This document shows positions 30,539 through 43,200 of a DNA stretch of 64,000 nucleotides, piece after piece. Every line of letters starts with the position of its first letter. Position 1 is the stretch's first letter. The translations under genes were made by a program, and so were the position numbers. Source of the DNA: Bisporella sp. PMI_857 (Eukaryota; Ascomycota; Leotiomycetes; Helotiales; Helotiaceae). Below the pieces are notes generated by a model. The model did no database searches. It was not told the origin of the DNA and saw nothing but the letters and a program-made list of their open reading frames with translations. The stretch covers positions 186,001 to 250,000 of the forward strand of contig JAJSPD010000022.1 in NCBI GenBank assembly GCA_021307315.1. The letters run 5' to 3'.

Positions 30539-32303
30539 TGGCAGCTAGTATTGACTTCGTTCTTAGCTTGTTAACTGTATAGAGGAAACTCTTAGTTTTA
30601 ATATTCACAAATACATTGCTTAAACGCAAAATTTTTACAGGGTGTAAAGTGTCACACTATACGCCGTCAACTTTACAATTCTTCAATTTGAAAGTAGAGG
30701 AGAGACAATAACGAAATTGGGAAGGAAGCTAGAAATAGGAGAATGCTCCCGGGTGCCAAAAATCCACTTCTAGATAGCTTCTAGGAGAAACATGTCTTCT
30801 AGGAGAAATTAATTTTAGAAGAAAATATCAGGAAGAAGAAACTGGCGGAAAATTTTTAACTTTCAAGAGAGGAATCAGTCCCTAGGAGAAAGTGAATTCT
30901 AGAAGAAAATGTCGGGAAGAAATAAGTGGAGAGACCACCAAGAAGGCTCTTCTCGTGAATTAGTTTCGTTGGTTGAATTAGCGCCAGATGCTGGAGTAGA
31001 TTTTTTCACAGAGTAAATAAGAGCTGTGGAGCAGCCAATCGGTGAGCGACGTGATATAACACTGTTGTAAAATACACGCTTAAAGAAAATAAGGGGAACT
31101 ATCAGGTGCCAGGATGTCACGTTAAAGGGGCAATCAGGGGGTTCGGTAAAGGCCCCGAGACTTGGCATGTATAGGCAGGTAGGGAGCCGCCAGGGGTACG
31201 GAGGGTATGAATAGGAGACTCGGGACGTAGTAGAAAAGGTAGAGATCGGTCTTCGCATCAATATAAGCTGATTTCTGCCACCTACTCCAGCACCTTTCAA
31301 CCGGTTTTTAATTGTGATTTATAATTTGCAATTATTCCCTATTGCTGTTTGCTTATATTGATTTACAAATTGCAAAATCGAATTGATTTCTAATTGCGAT
31401 TTGCGGTTTGCGGTTTGATTAAATATCAAATTCTATTACTTTATTTTGTGTTGTTGCACATCGGTCGTTAGTTCATGCCATAGTTAGTCGTTCTATCATG
31501 CATAATAGCTTGGACAGCGGTTGTTCGGGGTTTCGCTAGGAACCCTGCACAAACTAGGACTTGGTTAGGAATCCCGAAAACCCGAGCCGTCTATCTAGCA
31601 ATTTCCGTCCGTCTGTAAGAGTTAGGGTCGGTTACAGGCTGTAAGCGAACCATCAGGGTAACGAAAGCTAGATGATGGCTAGCTGAAGACTTGCAGCCAC
31701 AGGCTTGCAGCGGTATTGAAAAGTGCATGGATATGATTTTGAGAAGGTGTGATCGTTCATGAATGAGGGTGGAGTGAGATTTCATGGTTTGAGTTGGAAT
31801 ATACATCACTATGTAATGCGTAACAAGCGGAAATGCCTATAGCGCGTATCGTGTGACATTGAGCGCCTTAGCAAAAATTGGAAAAAGATTGCTCTGGAAA
31901 GGTCTTGTTCATGATTGAGAGTGGCTATGAAGGTCAGAATCGACGTCCAAAATACAGCCTTTGAGCAGGTCTACAGAATAATGCCAACTATTTCAGGATT
32001 TGTCCCCCCAAAGAACCTTCATGGCATTGAGGCCTAACCCTAGCGCCAAGTCTTCTATAAAATCACCCCTTCAGTCCTTTTTGTGAAATCTTATTAAGCC
32101 GAGTTTCTAGCTCGTTCAAAGACTCTATCTATATTGCCAAATTATCCACAGCCTAACTCTACCCATCCAACTCTCTCTCCATCCTAACCCTCCCCATCCC
32201 CCACACGCACCTACCACACTCGCCCAACACAGCACGACAAACACAGCATGCCAAACACAGCACGCCCAACCCAGTGAACAACCACCCATTCTCAACGCCG
32301 CAA
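30539..32303. other. Intergenic with simple and degenerate repeats
   Basis: At 30768-30915 a degenerate tandem unit 'CTAGGAGAAA...TTCTAGAAGAAAAT.TC.GGAAGAA' recurs two to three times. At 31315-31440, AT-rich 'AATTGCAAATTGCAATT'-type words recur on both strands. At 31610-31700 a GCAGCCACAGGCTTGCAG stretch may be a family-A remnant. At 32220-32275 a ~15-bp unit CAAACACAGCACGC repeats about three times. No gene is seen. Confidence 0.4.
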
Positions 32304-32729
32304 TCAGTCAACTAGCCACCATGCCCCCCTAGCACTGAAAGTATCCCGCATAAAATTATTCACCGCCACGCCGCTGGAACTCCCCGGGATGAACTCCGTC
32401 AACATCGCCGTCGCCACCTCGAAGATAATCATACTCCCGAGCCCAAAAAAGAAACCCGCAACCACCGGCGCAACCCAGAGAACGCCGTAGTGTACCGTCC
32501 AGCCGTACCAAATTAGTGCGTCGGGGAAGATCAGCGCAGCGAGGTAGGCGTTCTTGCGCATGCGGTCTTCGGGGTGGTAGACCAGCTTACCTCGCGAGTT
32601 GTACCGCTTTGCAGAGGGGTCAATATATCGCGATAATACTAGTGCCCACACCGGTACAGACCAAGGCCAGAATAGCAAAGAGTCATTGACCATTGAGCCA
32701 TCAACTACCGCCTTAGATCCTGCTCTCAA
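32304..32729 (-). pseudogene. MFS transporter fragment (QDR/TPO-like)
   Basis: The 141-codon minus frame includes LVYHPEDRMRKNAYLAALIF, WYGWTVHYGVLWVAPVVAGF, FFGLGSMIIFEVATAMLTEF and SSGVAVNNFMR. This corresponds to the central loop and roughly TMs 9-11 of a major facilitator drug:H+ antiporter (DHA1, quinidine/polyamine type). The 5' two-thirds and the last helices are missing, and the sequence diverges after NNFMRDTFS. The upstream portion (32814-32730) contains stops. Confidence 0.7.
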
Positions 32730-33383
32730 CTACGATCATGTTGATGGTAGCTTCGAGTTCGGAGGCATCCGAGCGAAGCTTGTGACGTACAAGTCGATAC
32801 CGGGTATCATTTAGATCAGTACCTCCAAGACTATAAGTGAATGGAACACATTACGTACACTCAACCATACCAATATTGTCGGCGTTCAAGATAGCCCATT
32901 CAAGTGCTGTTTGTAGGTCTGGTGTGGCGATTGAGCGAAGGCATAATTCAGCCTGAAGACGCTACTTTTCGGAACACTAGGTTTGGTTACTTGTACTATT
33001 AAGGCTCATATTAGGCCCTCAAAGGTCTGTTATGAAAACCATTATTCGTATCGTTCCTCCACGCTGTCAATCCGATCACGTCCTTACCAGAAGCACTGTC
33101 CTCAGTACAAGTCACAAACAGCACAACGCCGTCCTCCCCAAAACCAGAGGTCAAAGTGTCTGATAATATTTTCAAACTAGAATCGGTCTAACTCATCCCT
33201 TTGTGCCATTATTTGGTGTGTGCCACAATCATCGGGTTAGAAGTTCAGTTCCAGTATCGTCTAAAAGTGTCCTCGCTGCGGCGTAGGTGTAGCAAATGGC
33301 GTGGCGATTGGGCAGAGACTGGATCTAGTTGGTCTCCCGGCGCTCCTCGAAGGTTCATATGCAAATGTTGTCATTCAGACTGC
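32730..33383. other. No recognisable gene
   Basis: Only short frames. Separates the MFS fragment from the 3' end of the NLR gene. Confidence 0.4.
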
Positions 33384-36300
33384 TCATGATAGCAGGCGGG
33401 ACCGCAACAGCTTAACGACAGCTTCGTGCCCGTTCCGTGCAGCCCACTGGAGCGGCGTCCAGCCAGATTGATCTCTCGAGTCAGCGTCGACTTTGTCAGT
33501 ATCGAGTAGTAGCTTCACGACAGCTTCGCGCCCGCTCTGTGCGGCACACCGGAGCGGCGTCCGGCCAGATTGATCTCTCGAGTCAGCGTCGACTTTGCCA
33601 GTATTGAGTAGCAGCTTCACGACAGCTTCATGCCCGTTCTGTGCGGCACACCGGAGCGGCGTCCAGCCAGATGGGCCTATCGAGTCAGCGTCGACTTTGC
33701 CAGTATCGAGTAGTAGCTTGACAACAGCTTCGTGTCCGTTCTGCGCAGCCCCATGAAGCGGCGTCCAGCCAGATTGATCTTTCGAATCGGCGCCAACTTT
33801 ACCAGTATCGAGTAGCAGCTTTACAACAGCTTCATGCCCGTTCTCCGCCGCCCACTGGAGCGGCGTCCAGCTAAATTGATCTTTCAAGTCAGCATCGGCT
33901 TTGCCAGTATCGAGTAGCAGCTTGACAACAGCTTCGTGCCCGTTCTGCGCAGCCCTATGGAGCGGTGTCCAGCCAGATTGATCTTTCGAGTCAGCGCCAA
34001 CTTTGCCAGTATCGAGTAGCAGCTTGACAATAGCCTCGTGCCCGTTCTGCGCAGCCCTATGGAGCGGTGTCCAGCCAGATTGATCTCTCGAGTCAGCGTC
34101 GACTTTGCCTGTATCGAGTAGCAGCTTGACAACAGCATCGTGCCCGTTCTGCGCAGCCCTATGAAGCGGTGTCCAGCCATATTGATCTCTCGAGTCAGCG
34201 TCGGCTTTGCCAGTATTGAGTAGCAGCTTCACGACAGCTTCATGCCCGTTCTGCGCAGCCCCTTGAAGCGGCGTCCAGCTAGATGGGCCTATCGAGTCAG
34301 CGTCGACTTTGCCAGTATCGAGCAGCAGCTTCACAACAGCTTCGTGCCCGTTCTGCGCAGCCCCATGAAGCGGCGTCCAGCCAGATTGATCTTTCGAATC
34401 GGCGCCGACTTTACTAGTATCGAGTAGCAGCTTTACAACAGCCTCGTGCCCGTTCTGCGCAGCCCGCTGGAGTGGTGTCCAGCCAGATTGATCCTTCGAA
34501 TCAGCGTCGACCTTGCTAGTATCGAGTAGCAGCTTCACAACAGCTTCGTGCCCGTTCTGCGCAGCCCACTGGAGCGGCGTCCAGCCAGATGGGCTTATCG
34601 AGTCAGCGTCGACTTTGCCAGTATTGAGTAGCAGCTTCACGACAGCTTCGTGCTTGTTTTGCACAGCTTTATGGAGTGGTGTCCAGCCAGATTGATTTTT
34701 CAAGTCAGCGTCGACTTTGCCAGTATCGAGTAGCAGCTTGACAACAGCTTCGTGTCCGTTCCATGCAGCCCACTGGAGCGGCGACTGGCCAGATTGATCT
34801 TTCGAGTCAGCATTGACTTTGCCAGTATCGAGTAGCAGCTTCACTACAGCTTCGCGCCCGTTCTCCGCCGCCCAGTATAGTGCCGTCCGGCCAACGCCCT
34901 TCGCCTCCACGTCGGCCTTCGCCTCGAGCAGGAGCCTCACGACTGCCTCATGCCCATTCTCCACCGCCCAGTAAAGCGCAGTCCGGCCATCGCCATCCTT
35001 CACCTCTACGTCGGCCTTCCTCTCGAGTAGCCGCCTCACGACTGCCTCGTGCCCGTTCTGAGCCGCCCCGTACAGCGGCGTCCGGCCATCGCCATCCTTG
35101 TCTTTAAAACTTGCTCGCTTTCCTATTAGCAACGACACGATTTGATCATGTCCATTAATGGCAGCAAGCGAAAGTGGAGTACGCTTCTGATTTGAAGGTA
35201 TGTCAACTTTTGCCCCTTTCGCATTTGAAAGTAGCCTTGCTACCTTCACGTGGCCCTTCTCTGCAGAGTGATGCATAGCCGTATAACCCTCTCCATCTGT
35301 CTTGTTAACTGTGCAGACTCTTAACAGAAGTTCGACTACATCCTCAAATCCAAGTCTCGACGCCAAGTGTAGTGCAGAGAGACTGCCGCCGATGACCGGT
35401 GCATCGAAGAAATTCCTGGCACTATTGCGAGGTTCCGAAGCCAGGACAATGTCTAGGAGAGGTTTATGCTGCTCCTTCACAGCCCAACCAAGGAGTCCAT
35501 GTAGATGCGAGACTTGCGACTGGCCACTAGATATCCAAGGATGAAAATTCCAAGATCTGTTGGGATTGACGCTAAGCCGCTCGAACAAGTCCCAGACAGT
35601 AGATTGTCTGGTTATCATTTTTGTCTGTGTAGCCCAGTTTGCTACTGCGTAAGGAAGAAATTTATACTGTTCTTGATTTGCGATTGTTGTTGGCTTTCCG
35701 GGTAATCTTATAGAAATCGGTTTGTTTTGTTGGTCTGATGTCGGAGAAATGGCTCTACTAATTCTCGAGATGGCTGCTCCGAATCTGCCCAATGTTTGGG
35801 TCGCCATTAAGTCCTGTGGCATAACAGGAAGTCTTATATCTAAGTTCTTTTCTATTTGGAGGCCAAAATCGGAAAAAGAGAGGTAGGTGACACAAAACTC
35901 GCCGCACTTAAGCACGCCTTGTGTGGGATCAGTCGGGTATGAGTCGTCACTCCAATGTCTTTGGAGAAATTGCTTTACTGAGTGATGTGCGAAACGAACG
36001 CATTGATCAGTAGCATCTAACACGACCAGATTTGCACAGCAGCCAATCAAAAATGCCGATTTTGGTACTTTGCCAGAATCCCATGCTTTATCGCCCAAAT
36101 CAAAGGCCACTGCTTCCCTCAATTCGTCGATGTGGAGTGGCCGTGCGGCGTAGCTAACCCAATTTAGTACCTTTGTGGTATATTGCCTTCTATGACGGAT
36201 TCTTTGGAGACAACGACGGTAGGTCTCTTCTAGATCCCTTGGAAGATTTTTGATGGCTTCGTGCACATTACCGTCACTTGAATACGTATCCCATAGCGCT

Positions 36301-38731
36301 TCCACCTGAAGATAGACCCACAAGAACCTTATAAGTCAGTAGTCGTTGTGATAATACTACTCGAGGCTCTTGAAAAGACCTACATTCCTGATGCCCCTTC
36401 TAAAAGCTTTTTCTTAATCTCCTCCATTAGCGCAAGGTCATTTTTCAGCTCACAGACACCGAATTTATCTTCCACAATGGTTTCGATGTAAAACGACATG
36501 TCTGTTGTAATGTTGTTCGACGTGGAGATATGAACGGTGCCTGGGACGAACAGAGGCACCTTCAGGTACGGGGCGATCTCTTCTCTGCTAAAGATCGCTA
36601 TGCGCGAACCGTTCTGCTTCGCTTTACTTCCGAAAAGTTTCCGTGCAAATCGGAGCACTTTCTCTGCCTCCCTCTCGTCCAATTCATCAAGCCCGTCAAT
36701 GATGTAGATTATCTTAATCATGTTTTCGGATAGGCTTATGATGATATCACATAAGTCTTCGAAGTCAGGCTGTGTGAATTTTTGCCCGAAGAACCTCCAG
36801 ATCTGTTTCTGGACTTCTACTGGGCATGGGCTGTGAGTTGCGACAAGATGCAAAAGCACCTGCTTAATTAAACTGGCAAGTAAATCGGTCGCTTTTAGCA
36901 TATCGCGTTGGTTATATTCGCAATAGAAGTAGACGGTGATGTCTCCGGATCTCGCAGAGTTGCGCTTTGCAGCTTTTACGACTGCTGTGCTACACAATCG
37001 CCAGTCAGAAAAACATAACAAATACGCATACTATGACCTACGCAACCATTGTCTTGCCTGAGCCAACTATCGGAGTAATAATATCAGCCTCGACGATTGT
37101 TTTCTTGACGTGGACAAGTCATACTTATCCCCGAGCACCACAGAGACGAAGAGCCTTTTGCATCGAGCCAATCTTGAAATTCCGGAAGCTCTAAGAACCA
37201 CCGCCCGGTACCTTGGAGTCTTTTGCTACGGAGTCGACGATGTACCCTCTCATGGTCATAAACTGAGATCTTGTCAAATAGTTCTTGCTGGCTTATAATA
37301 TCCTCTGACTAACATCAATGCCTGCAAGGTAGATAACGCAAGTCAGCGCACTTACCGCATTTTTCGATCAGCAGCGGATTTCTCGGAAGAAGCGAGGTAT
37401 TCACATCTGGATACTCAAAAGGTCAGATATATTAGCTAAACCACTAGTAAACAGGGTAAACGGGTTAAGCGTGAAGTAGCATACTTTCCTTCTTTGACAA
37501 ATGTAAACGTTGTTTTAATAATTCATCATCTTTTAGAAACGCGGAATGTGCTAGTCGTAGTCAGCTAGAGACTAAGGATATACAAAATGGAAGGGTATAT
37601 ATTGCAAATATTAGGCTCATATTTAACAACTCGACACAAATAAATAGTCAGATGTTTGCTTAAATCTGACAAATAAAATTTTGATTCAAAGCCACTATAA
37701 GCCAATCGTAAAGTTCCAGTAACAATATCTTGGGAAATGTAGATGATTAAGACTAAAAAAGGCCACCAACTGGTCTGTACTTGTCCTGCTTTAGGTGTGA
37801 TGGTGGAGAGTATTCCTTTTGCATAAACAGCAGCAACAGCAGCTGCATATGGCTGCCAGTCCTTGTTCTTCTGACCGTCGCCGTAATCACAAACCCCTCG
37901 TATCACACCCGTTGGGAGTGTGTTCATAACCCCTGCTGCCTCCATCTCCAGCCCTATAAGATTGTATTCGTCTCTGAGCATATCCCTCCGTCGAGGATTC
38001 CGCATCATTGAACTTCCAGACCCAATATTGCCGTACCAGACCCGCGTGCGTTCGGACTCGTCGCGAGGTACCCTCTCAATCAGCTCTGGCACTGACGCCA
38101 TCTCTCCGGATGTTATGAACAAAATATCCTCCTTTTGACTCGGACATAAGAATTTATCTTCGTCCGCTTTCTCCTGAAACGCAGCTAGGTATCCGCCGAA
38201 AATATTTCCTGCCTTGAATGGCTTTTTCCTCCTGAGTTTGATATCTCCGATTGCGGCCCTCACGATAGCAGGAGTCTCTGCCTGGCGGCCGTTGGGCAAG
38301 AAGCCATCTTCCGTGTCTCTACCAAGATCGTAGTATATGATGCCGGTGCTGGCCTTTTCTGGTACACAGACAAGAACGTCGCCGAGCCGGATATCGCGAT
38401 GCTCTGCGGGAGGTTTCGGATAGATATTTGGGAGGCCAGCAGCTACTCCGACTAACAAAGCAAACCAGATGTTACGGAACCGCGCTTTTACTTGGTTGAC
38501 GAGAGCCGCGGCAGAGCCGACACCGTAGTTTTGCCCTGTCGGCCACGTTGCAACCACGACATTGTGCCCGTTGATCTCGCCCCCAATATATATGTAGTCG
38601 TCGCCTCGAACTGTTTCGAAATGCCCGTCGTGTTCCTTATCCAGTACACCCAAAGCGGCTTCTGCTTCGACGGGTAGCACAGCTATCCATGCGATCGTAT
38701 AATTATCGTAGCTTAGAGTTGGGGCCATCAT
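33384..38731 (-). CDS. PNP-NACHT-ankyrin NLR-like protein
   Basis: Minus-strand multi-exon gene. Exon 1 from 38731 encodes a nucleoside-phosphorylase-like (PNP_UDP_1) effector: YTIAWIAVLPVEAEAALGVL, LVGVAAGLPN, DIRLGDVLVCVPE, LIGLEMEAAGVMN, VIRGVCDYGDG. Its 3' edge lies between about 37780 and 37600. Joined exons then follow: 37550-37485, 37406-37368, 37304-37125, 37066-37042, 36989-36384 and 36327-33384. They restore NTSLLPRNPLLIEKC, GTGRWFLELPEFQDWLDAKG, the P-loop GIIGSGKT (split by introns), Walker B IIYIIDGLDELDE and MFLWVYLQVEALWD. The last exon carries about 20 ankyrin repeats. Family knowledge: such STAND proteins act in fungal non-self recognition, with repeats as sensor and PNP as effector. 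The exon joining PNP to 37550 is unresolved. The sequence otherwise looks open. Confidence 0.8.
33390..34815 (-). repeat. 102-bp coding minisatellite (ankyrin repeats)
   Basis: About 14 head-to-tail 34-aa units of the form GWTPLHRAAQNGHEAVVKLL + LDTGKVDADSRDQS. Units differ mainly at the residues after TPL (HR, QW, QR, HG, RC, QG) and in the D/S/K linker; flanking nucleotides are almost identical. The six ankyrin units upstream (toward 35400) are much more diverged. Confidence 0.9.
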
Positions 38732-39062
38732 GGGCAGGCGACTAGTTGCGGCAGAACTCTGATTTGGTCAGACATTTACGGATGAGGATGATTTGAGCTA
38801 GGGTAGCGAGAGGCCAAACAACGAGAGACTTAGCGCCCCAGTATTATCCTTTCCTTTAACGCATGTGGACTTCACTGATGGACGAAGCGTGTGGTATAGG
38901 GGTTCGAATCTATAGGCTGTCGGACAACAGTGGATAGCTAAAAGAAAGTGGGCTGAGGGTCCTAATCGTAGATCTGGAGATCTTTATTAACCGAGATCCC
39001 GTGACAAATCCCGTCCCGCATCAAATCCCACCATCAAAAACATTCTATATAAATCTTCAAAC
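38732..39062. other. Upstream region of the NLR gene
   Basis: No frame of note. Presumably holds the NLR promoter; I could not pick out a convincing element. Confidence 0.35.
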
Positions 39063-39410
39063 ATGAATAACTACGCCAAATCAGATGTTATTGACAAAGC
39101 TGTTAATTCAATTCAATCAAGAGAGTTTTTAAATCTTTCCTAAGCAGCGGCACACTTTGGATGTGATCGTACGTCGATTGCCAAAAGGCTGAAAAAGGTC
39201 AAACCTGTCAAAAATACAATGCAGGCTCTATTGGCCGACAATGCCTTACAGACCTTCAGGAACAAGAGCTCATTCGTAGGATTAACTATTTGAGTGAGAA
39301 ACAAATGCCTCCTACCGGTAGAACAGTCAGGAACCTTGCGGAAAAGCTAAGAGGCGAAGGTATTGGTGATGCAATTCAGGCTCTCTATCGCATGTGCCTT
39401 GTTAGCATTT
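39063..39410 (+). pseudogene. Pogo-type transposase 5' remnant
   Basis: From ATG 39063: DVIDKAVNSIQSREFLNLS, a stop, then AAAHFGCDRTSIAKRLK, a Psq-type HTH. In another frame come QEQELIRRINYLSEKQMPPT and GRTVRNLAEKLRGEG, the start of the second DNA-binding domain. The DDE part is missing. The stop and frameshift make it a dead fragment. Confidence 0.65.
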
Positions 39411-40206
39411 GAGGACACTAGCGCGAAAGATTTTTCTCTCACATAAATGACTAACTTACAGATCTATATGCTGACACAAGCAGTAGAGAGCCTGAACTGC
39501 ATCACCAATACCTTCCGATTATCACTGTGTATTCTATGTTCTAATAATAATGCGCGTACCTGTGAGATTATAGAAGAAGCATCTGACGAAGAGGGTTCTG
39601 AGTAGTTTTCTTTAATGATAGGTATTGTGATTGAATTACTGTAATATTTGCTGGGGGAGCGGCCCATCGGCGATGAATAAAAAGATGCCCATCTTTCGTT
39701 ACCCCACGTTCCAACCCTGGCAAGGAATATGTGGGGTGATGGAGGTGTCAGGCCTTGGCGCAGTATTGAGCCAACCTCAAACTGCTAATTCCGGCCATTC
39801 TGGGATATTGAGTATGAATAATTCGATGCGACAATGAGACGTGTTGATCGCGACAGGGGGTTCTGGAATAGAAGCTTTGGAGAGGCAATGTTGAGACTGT
39901 AAGCCTAGAATTTAAGTTGCTTACTCCGCCATCTCCGACCTCCAGCCTTTGCATCTAAACCCGCTGCTCTTCCAAGGAAAAGATTAGCTCGCCGACTTAT
40001 TAAATCATATAAAGTATTTCAATTCTTCTTGAGAAGTTTCAAGTTTTCAATTTAAAAATTATCCACCCCCAATCGTAATTTCAATCCCAGTCCAATCCGT
40101 TTTGTTCGGAATTCTTTACATCTTCAATAACTGGCGCATGCTCGTTTCGGAAAAGCCTGACTTGAATGGCTGCCTCTGGGGGCCATTTTCATAAAGCTTT
40201 AGCGGT
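39411..40206. other. Intergenic, no supported gene
   Basis: Several 65-70 codon frames without resemblance to anything. The region includes the promoter of the RGS-like gene at its right end. Confidence 0.4.
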
Positions 40207-43200
40207 ATGCCTTTCGCGCCTTCAGTCAATCGGCAACCAACACTGCAAGAGATTCTAGGGAATACAGCACCGGTCCCATGGACTCTCAGTGCTTTCATGG
40301 CATTTCTCTCACAGAACCATTGCTTGAAAACCTTGGAATTCACAATGGACATTCAGAGATATACCACACATTACAGATTTCTGATGGGGGGTCCTCCGAT
40401 AAGTTTGGACTGTAAGTATTTGTGCATGTTATGGGAAAAGCTGTTGGGCACTTATGTTGCATCGAATGGGCCAAGAGAAATCTCCTTACCCAACGATATC
40501 CGGGATCATCTTCCGTCTCTACCATGCGTCGACACTCCTCCGGATGCCAGCGAACTGGAATCAGCTGCCAGGATTAACTACGAGCTCATGGGAAAGAGTG
40601 TACTGGTACCCTTTATCAACTCTGTTGCGCCTGTACGGGCCCTGCAACCTTTGGATAGCCTATGGATGGGAGATGAGGCTATTCCCTATAATTGGTCACC
40701 ATCTTCTGCGCGATCTCGAAACCATACGGATGGCGGTATTAATGGACATGACACTTTCATGCAATTATGCGAAGGGCCGTCTCCGCGACTTTCACAACAA
40801 TCTCGCTTCAACGCTAACTTAGACCACGCCAATTCATCTCATCTTCCTAACTTCTTACCTGATTCCTCATCAGTATCACCTCCGATAGAGCAACTAGAGA
40901 GCCTCAAAGGTGCCAGAACTAACTCATCTTCGACATCCGATTTGAAACTAGTCTATCTTCCTAATTATAGTCGTAAATTTATAGATGATACAAGATTTTT
41001 CGAAGACGCTCCAGGGACAAATCCAAAGACCACCAGACCCAAAAGCAGCTGGAAGAAGATGGGTGAGAAGCTAAGTTGGAACAAGAGTTGGACAGATCAT
41101 AATTCAAGGTTCAATTTGAGTAATCGGCCGTACCCTGTGGATAGAGAAACGAGCAATAAAAATGACGCCAGTGGTTTAAAAGGGCAACAAGTCATTTCGT
41201 TAGCTGACGAATCCAGAACAAATCTCGCAACGACTATAACGGCCACAATGGCTAGTACTCTTATCGATAGCAGTGGAGCAATAGGAGCGCAACCTCGAGG
41301 CGGAGTTCATGAGTTTCAGTACAAACGAGCAGAAAGCAAGAGAAAGAGTTTATTGTACAGAGTTCTGAACCTCACTAAACGACAGGGTTCCGAAGACTCG
41401 GAGATGTCATATCCACTTCCATCTTCTTCAGATGGACGCATCACCACATCTCAAGCAGATCGCTCCCCATCACAATCTCTCGTTAGGCAACCCTTAGAGG
41501 CGCTATCGAAGCCTATCGGAAGCATTCCATCAGGATATAGCCCGAAGGATGCTTCTTTGATGCATCCTAAAAGCATTGTAGGTTTTGCTGATGTCGCAAG
41601 TAGGCCGCCAATGGTCCTAACTGCAGAGTTGTTGAATGAAGAGGAAAAAAGACAAATGGCTAAATATAGGGATTCTTATAGCTACCGCCTCGATGAAGAG
41701 ACGGCCTTCGCACCCGAGATGTATGGGCGACATCGCAGAGCAAGTAATGATAGTGGTAACTCCGGGCTATCTACTGCTTTATCGACTGCGCAGAGTATTT
41801 CCACTATAGCCAGTCTTTCGTCTATGTCATCTGTCTTAGGCCCGGAAGGGGCTGCGGAGCGGCTAATAGAGGTTCTACTGGGAGACTCAATACTCCGAAA
41901 ACTCTACCAAGAAGCCCTCTCAAGAGTTACTGTTGAAAGGCTTGAACGCAACCTTCACCGGATGTTCAAACTATTTGCTATTGAGCTGCACAAAGAAGCA
42001 AAAACTCCAGGGCAGAGAGGAGCCGCTAGATTTGTTCGAAATCAAGCGAGAAATTCCGCGCATATAATTTGCAACAAGCTTGGGCGAGGAACTTCTGTGG
42101 TTGAGCCGAAATCACTGAATCCTACCATTGAGCCAACGCTGGTAACTCAAGACGTACTGGGAGATGAATCAGATGACGATAGTGATTCTGATAGTCGAGA
42201 TGACGACCCTGTAGGATTGGAGCAGTTGGAGAGATTCATTGTTGCCACAATAGCTTTTGAGTCCCTTCGTTCGAATTTAAGACTATTCGTCTACCCAGTC
42301 GAAGCAGGTGAAATGAACGATAAAATGATTCACGATTCATTGGCCGAGGATATAATCCCCGGGGCAAGGGACCTTGAGAAGAATGACCTTCATGTGTCGG
42401 ATTGTCAATTATCCGGTACAGATGAGAGTAGAGCCGAATTAACGTATGCTGACTTGGCGGATGAAGGGCAACTATTGCCCCATCCAGCAAACGTGGAGCA
42501 AGAACATATGGCTAAAGAAGTAAACGAGTTTGGACGACACGAATATGGAGCGAGTTTGAAGAATATTCTATCGAATTTCGCTGCCGCTGCCGCTGCTCGA
42601 ATGCTGTGGTGATGGGAACCAACGATCTCGGATGGTAAGAGAAGAGTGAGATGGAAATGCGTAAGCCCATCCTCCGATTTCAATACGGTCAAATTATTGC
42701 TGAATCTTTTTATAGAAATGTGGTCAATTATTATATGATGACTTTGAAGAGATGCAGATAGGTGCTGCAGAGCGTCTCGAATCCTCTCTAAACAACCAAA
42801 GTTCCAACTCAAATGTTGGTACTAATAACCTCCATGACTCAGGCATACCTATTGCAACTATGCATAGTTTCATATCTAATAGTATTCAAAGCTTGAGGAA
42901 GATATTAGGAAAGAAAGACGTGGAACTACCGCAACATGCACCTGAGACAATATCAATGGCCCAGATGCCAGCTACTCCGCCTGATCCTCTACCAGAGATG
43001 CTATACCTTCTGCTCTGCTATCGCGAAGGCATATACGCTACTAAACTCCTTCAACTCCCGATCGCCGATCTAGTATCAGACAGTCAGCTCTTCAGAGCCT
43101 TACGTTCCCAATACAAATCCATGCGCGGCCAGTGGTGGTCATTCATATCTTTCCGCACACTCACTGGCATTAGGTTCGTCCGCTTCGAGATGTATAAGAA

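Noticed and set aside
30899..31300. 133-codon minus frame
   Set aside because: Lies in repeat-rich AT-biased DNA, with no recognisable features.
33390..34815. CRISPR-like array
   Set aside because: Regular repeats, but contiguous, coding and in a eukaryotic NLR; no spacers.
34242..35107. Plus-strand frames across the ankyrin exon
   Set aside because: They are regular antisense shadows of the 102-bp repeats; their period and content follow the minus-strand coding units.
38895..38925. GGGGTTCGAATCT resembling a tRNA T-loop
   Set aside because: The bases on either side do not pair as a T-stem and no anticodon or acceptor arm could be found.
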